From assembly GCA_039026235.1 (NCBI GenBank), contig JBCCMQ010000024.1:1-40449 (forward strand): a DNA stretch of 40,449 bases, in the 5' to 3' direction. Positions 33,485 to 40,449 of the stretch are shown here, in pieces. Each line of letters starts with the position of its first letter. Position 1 is the first letter of the stretch. Below the pieces are notes generated by a model. The model was not told where the DNA came from, ran no database searches, and saw nothing but the letters and a program-made list of their open reading frames with translations. A program made the position numbers and the translations under genes. The DNA comes from JBCCMQ01 sp039026235. Lineage in GTDB: Bacteria > Pseudomonadota > Alphaproteobacteria > Rhodobacterales > Rhodobacteraceae.

Positions 33485-33887
33485 AGTTTCACTCCAATAA
33501 ATGGGGGTCGCCCCCCGGCTCTTGTCGCCGGCGCCCGAAAGCCCCGGCATCGGGTCCTTACGGGTCCGCCACAATCGCCCAAGGAGTAACGCTGCGCGCC
33601 ACTTCAAGGAAACTGGTCTGGTCCCGTCTCAGGCAGGAATTATGAAACCCGGATTGGATCTCACCCACCGTCTCGGACGAAAATGACCCGCGCGAATCCT
33701 TGCCCGGGTCAGGATGGAGCGCATAAGCTCTTTTTTGCTCAATTGAAAGAGCGAATGAGACCGTTGCGCCGCCTGTTCCGTATCCGGCAAAGCAAAGTCT
33801 TATGAAGGTGCGTCTGAACCTGTTACTGTAAATCCAACGCAATGCGAGCCATTTGGCCGAACCAAAAGGATGTAAGGGGTAACAGAG
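33485..33887. other. rplJ leader and promoter region
   Basis: About 400 bases between the divergent rplJ and HD-hydrolase genes. The rplJ leader is expected to contain the L10-binding structure that controls rplJ-rplL translation, but I cannot define its helices by eye. No gene is supported. Confidence 0.4.
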
Positions 33888-34772
33888 TTGTTCAATCCGT
33901 CGTCATCGGTCGCGGCTGCTTTTGCGGATCATCTGTCCGAAACCTATCTCGAATACTTTTCCCGCCGGGTATCAGAACATGCGGCCTACATTCACGGCTG
34001 TGCGCGGCTGATCCTGGAACGGTTGGGCAATTCTGACGCGCCGTATCACAACGCCGAACACACCATGATGGTGACACTGGTCGGCCAGGAGATCCTGCGC
34101 GGTCGGCTTTTGACCGAGGCGGTCGAGCCCGACGATTGGTTACATTATATGCTCGCGCTGCTGGTGCATGACATCGGCTATGCCCGCGGCATTTGCCGCG
34201 GAGACACAAAGACAAGTGTTATCATCGACAGCCATGGCAACTCGGTCACGCCGCCGCGTGGTGCTTCGGATGCCTATCTCGCACCATGGCATATTGAGCG
34301 CGGGATCCTCTACGTGCGCCAGCGCTTCTCAGACAGCGCGATTGTCGATGAAGAACGCCTCGTGCGGTCAATTGAATACACGCGCTTTCCCGTTCCAACA
34401 GATGCCGCGTTCCAGGACAACGCCTCTGAACCTGGTTTGGTGCGGGCCGCCGATCTGATCGGCCAGATGGCCGATCCGTTCTATCACCGGAAGATCAAGG
34501 GGCTTTTCCACGAGTTCCAGGAGATCGGGGCGGCCGAAGCCTTGGGATACCAGAATGCCTACGATCTGGTTGAACGTTATCCCGAGTTTTTCTGGTCGCA
34601 GGTCAAGCCGCTGATCGGACCGGCGCTTGAACATCTAGAGCAAACGACAGACGGTAAACAGTGGATCGCGCAGCTTTATAATCACGTGTTCCGGGTCGAG
34701 CATCAAAGCACTAACCTTGGCCCCTTCCGCGGCAACGAACTGCCGCTTACGACAAGAAGTGCCGCCGAATAG
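33888..34772 (+). CDS. HD-domain metal-dependent hydrolase
   Basis: A 294-residue protein of the HD superfamily. The metal ligands appear as His in PYHNAEHTMMVTLVGQEI, the HD pair in ALLVHDIGYARGICRGD and a late aspartate in RAADLIGQMADPFYHRK. Such proteins hydrolyse phosphate esters, often nucleotides or signalling nucleotides. The start is TTG 33888 with AAGGGG upstream; no ATG is available before the conserved part. It is the only plus-strand gene in this part of the ribosomal/RNA polymerase cluster and splits rplA from rplJ. It is convergent with rplA and shares a bidirectional terminator with it. The substrate is unknown. Confidence 0.88.
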   Translation: MFNPSSSVAAAFADHLSETYLEYFSRRVSEHAAYIHGCARLILERLGNSDAPYHNAEHTMMVTLVGQEILRGRLLTEAVEPDDWLHYMLALLVHDIGYARGICRGDTKTSVIIDSHGNSVTPPRGASDAYLAPWHIERGILYVRQRFSDSAIVDEERLVRSIEYTRFPVPTDAAFQDNASEPGLVRAADLIGQMADPFYHRKIKGLFHEFQEIGAAEALGYQNAYDLVERYPEFFWSQVKPLIGPALEHLEQTTDGKQWIAQLYNHVFRVEHQSTNLGPFRGNELPLTTRSAAE

Positions 34773-34778
34773 CCCACG

Positions 34779-34808
34779 AAAAAGGGCGGCCTGACGACCA
34801 CCCTTTGT
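34779..34808. terminator. bidirectional terminator between the HD hydrolase and rplA
   Basis: AAAGGGCGG (34781-34789) pairs with CCACCCTTT (34798-34806), one wobble on the minus strand, with T-rich flanks on both sides (five T after it on the minus strand). It fits the end of both convergent genes. Confidence 0.75.
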
Positions 34809-34824
34809 TCGATTTACCCTTGGA

Positions 34825-35529
34825 TCAGGCCGCGGTTTCCGTAGCGCTTTCCACCGCAACGGACACGCCCGGACCCATGGTCGAGCTGATGGACACTTTC
34901 TTCATATAGGCGCCCTTGGCGCCCGAAGGTTTGGCCCGAGCGACCGCATCGACAAAGGCGCGCAGGTTCTCAACCAGCTTCGCCTCGTCAAAGGACACCT
35001 TGCCGATGCCGGCATGAATGACACCGGCCTTTTCGACCTTGAATTGAACCTCGCCGCCCTTGGCGTTCTTGACCGCCTGAGCGACCTCCATGGTCACTGT
35101 TCCGACCTTCGGGTTCGGCATCAGATTGCGCGGCCCGAGGATTTTTCCGAGACGGCCGACAATCGGCATCATGTCGGGGGTCGCTATGCAGCGGTCGAAC
35201 TCGATGGTGCCGCCCTGGACGGTTTCCATCAGATCCTCGGCACCGACCACATCGGCGCCGGCCTCCTTGGCCTCGTCCGCCTTGGGGCCGCGTGCGAAAA
35301 CTGCGACACGAACCGATTTACCGGTGCCGTTCGGCAAGCTGACCACGCCGCGCACCATCTGATCGGCGTGGCGCGGGTCGACGCCGAGATTAACGGCAAC
35401 TTCGACCGTTTCGTCAAACTTTGCCGATGCATTGCCTTTGATCAGCGATACCGCATCTTCGACCGACAGATTTTCCTTACCCTCAAAGGCCGCGCGTGCG
35501 GCGCGGGAACGTTTGCCCAGCTTGCTCAT
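34825..35529 (-). CDS. rplA: 50S ribosomal protein L1
   Basis: A 234-residue protein, normal length, starting MSKLGKRSRAARAAFEGKEN. The signature region MMPIVGRLGKILGPRNLMPN-PKVGTVT is intact. L1 binds 23S rRNA at the stalk and regulates its own mRNA. ATG 35529 overlaps the rplK stop (ATGA), so the two are translationally coupled. Transcription ends at the terminator just downstream. Confidence 0.98.
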   Translation of the reverse strand: MSKLGKRSRAARAAFEGKENLSVEDAVSLIKGNASAKFDETVEVAVNLGVDPRHADQMVRGVVSLPNGTGKSVRVAVFARGPKADEAKEAGADVVGAEDLMETVQGGTIEFDRCIATPDMMPIVGRLGKILGPRNLMPNPKVGTVTMEVAQAVKNAKGGEVQFKVEKAGVIHAGIGKVSFDEAKLVENLRAFVDAVARAKPSGAKGAYMKKVSISSTMGPGVSVAVESATETAA

Positions 35530-35954
35530 CCCTTCACCTCAATGCCCATCGACCGCGCCGAACCCAGAATGATCTGCATCGCGGCCTCGATGTCGTTTGC
35601 GCTCAGATCCTTCATCTTCGCTTCGGCGATTTCACGCACCTGCTTGGCGGTCACCGAACCTGCTGTCTGGCGACCCGGGTTGGTGGCTCCGGACTTGAGC
35701 TTTGCGGCCTTCCTGAGAAAATAGGACGCAGGCGGCGTCTTGATATCCATCGTGAAGGACTTGTCCTGATAATAGGTGATGATGGTCGGGCAAGGCGCGC
35801 CCGGCTCCATGTCCTGCGTCTTGGCGTTGAACGCCTTGCAGAATTCCATGATATTGATGCCGCGCTGACCCAGTGCAGGCCCGACGGGCGGGCTGGGGTT
35901 CGCTTGTCCGGCGGGGACCTGAAGCTTCATGGTCCCTGCAAGTTTCTTGGCCAT
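35526..35954 (-). CDS. rplK: 50S ribosomal protein L11
   Basis: A 142-residue protein with the conserved proline-rich NPSPPVGPALGQRGINIMEF and the C-terminal rRNA-binding part ending ILGSARSMGIEVKG. It forms the GTPase-associated centre. The start at 35954 (MAKKLAGTMKLQVPAGQ) is the usual one. Confidence 0.98.
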   Translation of the reverse strand: MAKKLAGTMKLQVPAGQANPSPPVGPALGQRGINIMEFCKAFNAKTQDMEPGAPCPTIITYYQDKSFTMDIKTPPASYFLRKAAKLKSGATNPGRQTAGSVTAKQVREIAEAKMKDLSANDIEAAMQIILGSARSMGIEVKG

Positions 35955-36063
35955 CGGCCGTCTCCTTATCGTCCATGCACCGCACGCGGTGCGATTTGGC
36001 CGTGGTATGCGGGGCGGATCACCCCTGCCACGGTAGTGTGCCCGGGCCCTGCCCGGACCGAAC

Positions 36064-36597
36064 TCAGACCTCTTTTGAGACCTGAGTGTATTCCAACTCG
36101 ACCGGTGTCGCCCGGCCGAAAATTGAAACCGTCACCTTCAGACGCTGATTTTCCTCATCGACATCTTCGACCATGCCATCGAAATCCTCGAATGGGCCAT
36201 CGGTCACTTTTACCTTCTCGCCGATCTCAAAGCTGATCAGAGTGCGTGGCTGTTCGGCGCCTTCCTCGACCCGGTTGAGGATCTGGTTGACTTCGCTGTC
36301 GCGCATGGGCATCGGGCGGCCCTGCGTGCCTAGAAATCCGGTAACGCGGTTGATGCTGTTGATCAGGTGATAGCCTTGGTCCGTCATTTCCATGCGCACC
36401 AGTACATACCCCGGCATAAAGCGCCTTTCGGCGGTCACTTTCTTGCCGCGGCGCACCTCGATCACCTCTTCGGTCGGCACCAGCACCTCTTCGATCTCGT
36501 CCTGAAGCCCGGCTTCTTCGACCGACTGTCGGATCTGCTCGGCGATTTTCTTTTCGAAATTCGAGAGCACGCTCACCGAATACCACCGCTTCGCCAT
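36064..36597 (-). CDS. nusG: transcription termination/antitermination protein NusG
   Basis: A 177-residue protein. The NGN domain begins MAKRWYSVSVLSNFEKKIAE and includes RRFMPGYVLVRMEMTDQGYH; the KOW domain reads VKVTDGPFEDFDGMVEDVDE and ends VELEYTQVSKEV. NusG binds the beta' clamp and links polymerase to Rho and ribosome. The ATG at 36597 matches the family start. It is followed by rplK after 109 bases. Confidence 0.98.
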   Translation of the reverse strand: MAKRWYSVSVLSNFEKKIAEQIRQSVEEAGLQDEIEEVLVPTEEVIEVRRGKKVTAERRFMPGYVLVRMEMTDQGYHLINSINRVTGFLGTQGRPMPMRDSEVNQILNRVEEGAEQPRTLISFEIGEKVKVTDGPFEDFDGMVEDVDEENQRLKVTVSIFGRATPVELEYTQVSKEV

Positions 36598-37388
36598 GTC
36601 TAGATCTGTCCTTGCTAGGGCCAGTGCCCGGTGTCCGTGGGGCTGCCCTTGCAACCGCCAGCTTCAATAAAAACGGGCGTGCAACACGAATCCTGCACGC
36701 CTGCCCGAAAGTGTCGCGGGTGTTACTCTGCATGCCGTGGGAATTCAAGCCCTCTCGGCGTGCATTAGCCGTGGACGGCCGGCGCCTCCATGGGCGTATC
36801 CATTCCCCGGCTGATTGAGGGGCAAACCGCATAGACCACCTTGACGCTGACCGATTGTGGTCGGTTCACGGGATCACGCCATTTTCCGTCGACCTCTAAC
36901 CCATTGCAATGGCTGTATCGCTGTACCGCCAAGGTCACACCAAGCGCCGGCCATACACTGACAAAAGTAACGGGACGGTCTGCGCGCACTAACCGGTCGC
37001 TCTACGTGACGGTTCCATATTCCTCGCCCACGAGCTCCATCGACATAAAGCGGCGGGTCGCAGCGATATTCGCGATCAACTGTCCTGTTTTGCTGCCTTG
37101 TGTGAAGGATCGGTGCTTCGAACGACATACGCGTATGATCGCCGGCTATGTGCTGGAAAATCGATGTGCGCCGGGCTTCGGCGCAAACGGCACGCAAGCC
37201 GCCGTTAGAAAGCGCCTCGCCGTCCCAAGATACAGAAATGGACCGGATCTTGCGGTCCCAAGACACGGAGCATTAAAGCGTCGCGGGCGGTCTCATGTCG
37301 GCAAGTGGCCAGTTGTCGCGCGGATCACTCACTTCGTCATACCGTCCCGCCTTGAACTTCCTAACCAAGTCACGTCCTGTGAGGCGCC
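36598..37388. other. unusually long secE-nusG gap with decayed coding frames
   Basis: About 790 bases where secE and nusG are normally close. A minus-strand frame from 37046 to 36765 looks coding but has an amber codon (see separate entry). Another minus frame at 36874-37266 is open but less protein-like in its second half. The plus-strand frame 36841-37392 is antisense to these. Confidence 0.45.
36765..37046 (-). pseudogene. amber-interrupted small ORF between secE and nusG
   Basis: Read on the minus strand from ATG 37046: MSMELVGEEYGTVT, then TAG at 37004-37002, then SDRLVRADRPVTFVSVWPAL and further to VKVVYAVCPSISRGMDTPME and a stop at 36765. The part after the amber codon is protein-like and could start separately at GTG 36989 (74 residues). 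Either it is a small intact gene with a GTG start, or a gene with one nonsense codon. Family not recognised. Confidence 0.35.
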
Positions 37389-37586
37389 CTAGGCCACGTA
37401 TTCTAGAAGTGCCTGGAGACCGGTGCGGATGATCCAATCGACGAAGAAAAAGAAGATTGCCGTCAGCACTGCCATGATGAACACCATGACCGTGGTCAAA
37501 AGCACTTCGCGCCGGGTCGGCCAGACGACTTTCGATACTTCGGCTCTGACCTGTTGGACGAACTGAAGTGGGTTTGTCATGGCCAT
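37389..37586 (-). CDS. secE: preprotein translocase subunit SecE
   Basis: A 65-residue single-span subunit: MAMTNPLQFVQQVRAEVSKV, then VWPTRREVLLTTVMVFIMAV with the conserved VWP-x-R/K motif, and a membrane helix LTAIFFFFVDWIIRTGLQAL. The start is ATG 37586, with GGAG ten bases upstream; ATG 37580 (MTNPLQF) is also possible. Longer frames are not conserved. Confidence 0.95.
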   Translation of the reverse strand: MAMTNPLQFVQQVRAEVSKVVWPTRREVLLTTVMVFIMAVLTAIFFFFVDWIIRTGLQALLEYVA

Positions 37587-37651
37587 GGCGATCGAACTCC
37601 TTGAAGACCGGGCTGAGATACGCATTCGCCCCGACCAATGCAAGCACAAGC

Positions 37652-38536
37652 CTAGACGCTGATTAGATCGACCTTGTTCATGGAAGCAATGTAACCCAGG
37701 TCATGTGCATAGGCATCGGCACTTTCTGTCAGGAAATCCGGGTCGAAAGGCATAAAGGCGCCGTTTCCCGTAGATTTTGGAAAGCGTTTTCGGGCGTCTC
37801 TGACTGCTTTGGAATCCGGTGTGCCTTCGGTGGCATCCCAGATCACAAGCTGTTGATACGCAGCCTCGGACAGGCCCGCATGGACAAGACCCTGCGAAGG
37901 CTTCAATTGATCTGACCAGTCTCTGCCCAGCATGTCTTCAGCAATGGCGGCGAACTGCAAGGGGTAATCCTCAAAGCGCCAGATCACGCAACGCTCGACC
38001 TGCGGCATGCGGATCAAACGGCCCACTAGTTCCGACCACATCAGCTGTCTCAAATCCGCGTCGCCAAGGAAAGTTTCAAAATCAACATATCCTTGGGCCA
38101 TAAGCCGCTGGGAATAGGCCGAAACGAAAAAGAATGCGGGATCACGAACGGCCAGGTAGATCGTGACCTTTTCAAAGTTCAGAAATTTGAACAGCCGGTC
38201 GAGGCGCCCTGTGGCCCGGGGATAAAACCGCCCCTGACGCCGCATTTCAGGATGATGTGAGATACCAATGAGGTTCTCTTCGGAAACTACGGCTCGGCTA
38301 CAGCCATGCAGGGCACCATGAAACTCTTCAACTATACTGGAAACGGCCGCTTGCTCAGCCAGGTTGTTGCTTGGCGCGTTAACAAGTTTGCTGATTGCCA
38401 GCCTGTCACCGCGCAGTTCTTTCGGCAGCAACAGGGCGGTGCCGTTTTCTCGCGCGGCCTGCACTATGGGTTGCATCGCATGCTGCAGATGCGTGCTTGC
38501 GGTCTTATGCGCCCCGATGTGAACCGATACCTTCAC
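37652..38536 (-). CDS. sulfotransferase-like protein
   Basis: A 294-residue protein with a PAPS-type 5' phosphosulfate-binding loop, VSVHIGAHKTASTHLQHAM, near the N-terminus and a 3' phosphate-binding motif AVRDPAFFFVSAYSQRLMAQ with the conserved Arg and Ser. The C-terminal part, WRFEDYPLQFAAIAEDMLGR, is like other bacterial sulfotransferase-fold proteins that act on glycans or other cell-surface molecules. The start is ATG 38536. It is an accessory gene placed between tRNA-Trp and secE, which are normally neighbours. The substrate is unknown. Confidence 0.8.
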   Translation of the reverse strand: MKVSVHIGAHKTASTHLQHAMQPIVQAARENGTALLLPKELRGDRLAISKLVNAPSNNLAEQAAVSSIVEEFHGALHGCSRAVVSEENLIGISHHPEMRRQGRFYPRATGRLDRLFKFLNFEKVTIYLAVRDPAFFFVSAYSQRLMAQGYVDFETFLGDADLRQLMWSELVGRLIRMPQVERCVIWRFEDYPLQFAAIAEDMLGRDWSDQLKPSQGLVHAGLSEAAYQQLVIWDATEGTPDSKAVRDARKRFPKSTGNGAFMPFDPDFLTESADAYAHDLGYIASMNKVDLISV

Positions 38537-38772
38537 TTCTACCCGTCAGTAAATTTGCTGTCTGCCAACACTTAAAGAACCCGGAAGCGCTTGCAACCAC
38601 ATGGGCAGTCGTATGCCAAGTTTGTGCGGAACCCGTTCGTTATAGCGTCATAAGAGAACGGCTCAATCAGTGCAGTTCCCAAGCGCAGGGTCGCTGTTTC
38701 TTGTCCCTGTCATGCGTCTGCCTTTTAAGGTGGAGCGCGTTTCGAAGATGACGGCTCACATACGTCCGGCCT

Positions 38773-38848
38773 TGGCAGGGGCGGAGGGGCTCGAACCCCC
38801 GACCCTCGGTTTTGGAGACCGATGCTCTACCAACTGAGCTACACCCCT
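38773..38848 (-). tRNA. tRNA-Trp (anticodon CCA)
   Basis: A 76-base tRNA with an encoded CCA end. The acceptor stem pairs AGGGGTG with CGCCCCT; the D-arm has AGCTCAGTTGGTAGAGC; the anticodon stem-loop is TCGGTCTCCAAAACCGA with CCA; the T-arm has GGGGGTTCGAGCCCC. It lies between tuf and secE, the common alphaproteobacterial place. Confidence 0.97.
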
Positions 38849-38860
38849 AAGGCCACGGGC

Positions 38861-38889
38861 GTCCTACGTTGCGGATCCGTCGAAATCAA
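38861..38889 (-). promoter_or_regulatory. candidate promoter of tRNA-Trp
   Basis: On the minus strand TTGATT (38884-38889) and TAGGAC (38861-38866) are separated by 17 bases, and the -10 ends about 12 bases before the tRNA. This fits a sigma-70-type promoter. Confidence 0.4.
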
Positions 38890-39240
38890 GAGGCCTCGCA
38901 CCAAAGTCCTTTTGCGTGTTCAACAAATCCTCACGCCATTGTTTCAAATTGAAACAGCTCCGCGTCAGGTCTGAAGTGTTACAGCTTGGGCGTTTGTGCT
39001 GCGCCGCCGCGACACAGCGCCGTGATGGCGTGTTAGCTCTTTTTTGCAAAGTGGCTAATGCACAACCGCACTGGCCGGCGACTTGTGAGAAGCACGCTTC
39101 AAAACTGTTCACGCAGGCTTGTGGTCCAACTGACATTTCGATGAGCCGGTGTGAGAAATTCGTGCTTTGACGCAGGTTTCGTGACTGTCCATCTGAAAGG
39201 CATCGAACGCAAAGTTCACCAACTAAACAAGGACAGACTG
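38890..39240. other. intergenic region with a 17-base palindrome
   Basis: About 350 bases between tRNA-Trp and the small exported protein gene. It holds a perfect palindrome at 38940-38956 and no supported gene. Confidence 0.4.
38940..38956. promoter_or_regulatory. 17-base perfect palindrome, candidate operator
   Basis: TGTTTCAA-A-TTGAAACA is a perfect inverted repeat with a single central base. It lies just upstream of the likely tRNA-Trp promoter and about 285 bases before the small exported protein gene. The binding protein is unknown. Confidence 0.4.
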
Positions 39241-39489
39241 ATGAAGCGTAACATTCTCGCAATCGCAACCGTCGCGGCCCTGGCTTCCGGCACCGCGGTG
39301 CAGGCCATGGAAACCGAATACACCATGCTGACCGGCGCACTGTACAACGCCCTGGACCAGATCGATGCCGATACGACCAAGCTTGGCGATCTGTCTCTGA
39401 ACCAGATTGCTCAGATCAAAGCGGTCCTCGATGGTACCGACAACGATGCGAAGAAAAAGCAGCGCATCGAAACGATTATGTCGAAATAG
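39241..39489 (+). CDS. small exported protein, family member 1
   Basis: An 82-residue protein with a signal peptide (MKRNILAIATVAALASGTAV, cleaved after VQA). The mature part is helical, with LDQIDADTTKLGD and, at residues 51-80, LSLNQIAQIKAVLDG followed by KKKQRIETIM. The same pattern occurs in the two neighbouring small genes at nearly identical residue numbers. ATG 39241 has AAGGA upstream; the frame extends to 39151. A terminator follows 20 bases after the stop. Function unknown. Confidence 0.85.
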   Translation: MKRNILAIATVAALASGTAVQAMETEYTMLTGALYNALDQIDADTTKLGDLSLNQIAQIKAVLDGTDNDAKKKQRIETIMSK

Positions 39490-39509
39490 TCGAACCCACT
39501 CGCGAAACG

Positions 39510-39538
39510 AAAGGGCTGTCGCACTGCGCAGCCCTTTT
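39510..39538 (+). terminator. terminator of small exported protein 1
   Basis: AAAGGGCTG (39510-39518) pairs with CAGCCCTTT (39529-39537), ending in four T. It lies 20 bases after the stop codon. Confidence 0.85.
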
Positions 39539-39597
39539 CATGTTGCGGCACTGACTGAGAGCGGTATCCTAGGGTCGCTAACTGGAACGGTTCTGAT

Positions 39598-39924
39598 ATG
39601 CCCAAAATCGCCATCCTTGTTTTCGTGATTTCTGTTGGACTGCTCAGCGCATGTACAGCGCAACAGTCGGGCGACAACCCGCAGCTTGAGGCCGCGGCAC
39701 AGAAAGTCCTGGATGATTTGGGCATACGCGCCAACACCAGCCGCATGACGACGGGGCAGCTTGGCGCGATCGTGTCGATCGGCAACAGCAGCCGCGATTT
39801 CTCTAGCCGCCGGGGACTGGTTCGTTCCGTGGCTTCGCGGTCAAACTATCAGGCCGGTTCGCTTTGCTGGCCTAACACTGACAGTTGCCTTATCCCCCGG
39901 CGGCCATTCGACGCTCAGCCCTAA
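39598..39924 (+). CDS. small lipoprotein, family member 2
   Basis: A 108-residue protein with a lipoprotein signal (MPKIAILVFVISVGLLSACT, lipobox LSAC). Residues 50-79 read MTTGQLGAIVSIGNS then RRGLVRSVA, aligning without gaps to members 1 and 3. The last 25 or so residues (NYQAGSLCWPNTDSCLIPRR) do not match and run into the end of the convergent member 3, as if the original stop had been lost. The ATG at 39598 is the only sensible start. Function unknown. Confidence 0.65.
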   Translation: MPKIAILVFVISVGLLSACTAQQSGDNPQLEAAAQKVLDDLGIRANTSRMTTGQLGAIVSIGNSSRDFSSRRGLVRSVASRSNYQAGSLCWPNTDSCLIPRRPFDAQP

Positions 39925-40165
39925 GGCGCACCGAGGTAATCGCCGCCCGGCGTTCATTGAACCGCTTGCGGGTGCTCAGCGCGAGAAAGAGCTGCGCCAC
40001 TTCCTGATCATTGAGAACTGCCAGATCAATGGGCGGATCAAACGCACCAATGCGAAGATAAAGCTGGCTGCGCATCTGTTCGATGCCGGGATTTCCGGAT
40101 TGTGCCCGGACCGGGCCGCCGAGAAAAGCGGTCACCGCTAACGCAATTGCAAGAAGACGGATCAT
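39890..40165 (-). CDS. small exported protein, family member 3
   Basis: A 91-residue protein with a signal peptide (MIRLLAIALAVTAFLGGPVR, cleaved near VRA-Q). Residues 51-80 read LNDQEVAQLFLALST then ERRAAITSVR, matching members 1 and 2 at the same positions. It is convergent with member 2 and overlaps its 3' end by 35 bases. It lies downstream of tuf on the same strand but beyond the tuf terminator. Function unknown. Confidence 0.8.
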   Translation of the reverse strand: MIRLLAIALAVTAFLGGPVRAQSGNPGIEQMRSQLYLRIGAFDPPIDLAVLNDQEVAQLFLALSTRKRFNERRAAITSVRLRAERRMAAGG

Positions 40166-40274
40166 GTAAGCCTCCGGTTTCTGTTTGCTCCAAATATATC
40201 AGAAGTCTCCCCCTTGTCATAACCGAAGTGGTCCGCCGCTTAGCAGGCGCCAGTCAAAACGGGTTGATCAATGC

Positions 40275-40303
40275 AAAAAAAACGGGCGCCGACTGGCGCC
40301 CGT
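40275..40303 (-). terminator. rho-independent terminator of tuf
   Basis: On the minus strand ACGGGCGCC, a four-base loop and its complement (40282-40303) are followed by a run of eight T (40275-40282). It lies about 30 bases past the tuf stop. Confidence 0.9.
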
Positions 40304-40332
40304 TCTCCGACCCTCACTGGGTCCCTTATGTT

Positions 40333-40449
40333 TTATTCGATGATCTTTGAGACGACGCCGGCGCCGACGGTGCGGCCGCCTTCGCGGATGGCGAAGCGCA
40401 GGCCGTCTTCCATGGCGATCGGTGCGATCAGCTCAACCTTGAAGCCGAC
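40333..40449 (-). CDS. tuf: elongation factor Tu, C-terminal end (partial)
   Basis: The last 38 residues of EF-Tu are encoded at the window edge: VELIAPIAMEDGLRFAIREG, then GRTVGAGVVSKIIE and TAA. This is the invariant end of domain 3, which contacts tRNA and EF-Ts. The rest lies beyond the window. Its place before tRNA-Trp, secE and nusG is the expected order. Confidence 0.97.
   Translation of the reverse strand, partial: VGFKVELIAPIAMEDGLRFAIREGGRTVGAGVVSKIIE

Noticed and set aside
36841..37392. plus-strand frame of 183 codons between nusG and secE
   Set aside because: Antisense to the more protein-like minus-strand frames and without a ribosome-binding site.

Overview
The window reads as chromosome of a GC-rich alphaproteobacterium of the Rhodobacteraceae (Roseobacter group). 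The signs are the order tuf, tRNA-Trp, secE, nusG, rplK-rplA, rplJ-rplL, rpoB, rpoC; a flavin-dependent thymidylate synthase (ThyX) of alphaproteobacterial type; a protein with a VPLPA-CTERM tail; an LdtR-like MarR regulator; and a DUF1127 protein. This assignment rests on gene content and protein style, not on a database search.

Layout. Bases 1-129 hold the decayed 3' end of an IS5-type transposase. Bases 395-3300 carry thyX, a glyoxalase-like gene and two tandem DUF1194 (VWA-like) exported proteins in an overlapping unit, converging on an LdtR-like MarR regulator (3290-3787). Then come an acidic carbohydrate-binding-module-like protein with a possible type I secretion tail (4222-5130) and a GntR/FCD regulator coupled to an AbrB-family membrane protein (5268-6928). 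Next are a GNAT enzyme, a VPLPA-CTERM surface protein, a LuxR-type quorum-sensing receptor without a synthase, and a winged-helix/TPR regulator (7378-11696).

From 11711 to 19226 eight genes share the minus strand: AraC regulator, homocysteine S-methyltransferase family enzyme, small exported protein of unknown function, OsmC-like protein, DUF1127 protein, FAD-dependent monooxygenase-like protein, a cysteine synthase fused to a glutaredoxin, and a GNAT acetyltransferase. They look like one thiol/organosulfur or redox module and are the best candidate in this window for an undescribed pathway. Stem-loops lie between some of the genes, and a 12-base motif is shared by two of the upstream regions.

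Bases 19632-22121 hold a methyltransferase-GtrA-GtrB glycosylation operon whose next gene has decayed into a pseudogene with in-frame stops. A lipoprotein of unknown function (22639-23202) follows.

The rest is the transcription/translation core on the minus strand: rpoC, rpoB, rplL, rplJ, rplA, rplK, nusG, secE, tRNA-Trp and the end of tuf. It is broken in several places. A small membrane-anchored ORF overlaps rpoB and precedes rpoC. An HD-domain hydrolase gene sits in opposite orientation between rplA and rplJ. About 790 bases with an amber-interrupted reading frame separate nusG from secE. A sulfotransferase-like gene lies between tRNA-Trp and secE. Between tRNA-Trp and tuf are three small exported proteins that align with each other without gaps and appear to be a small paralogous family.
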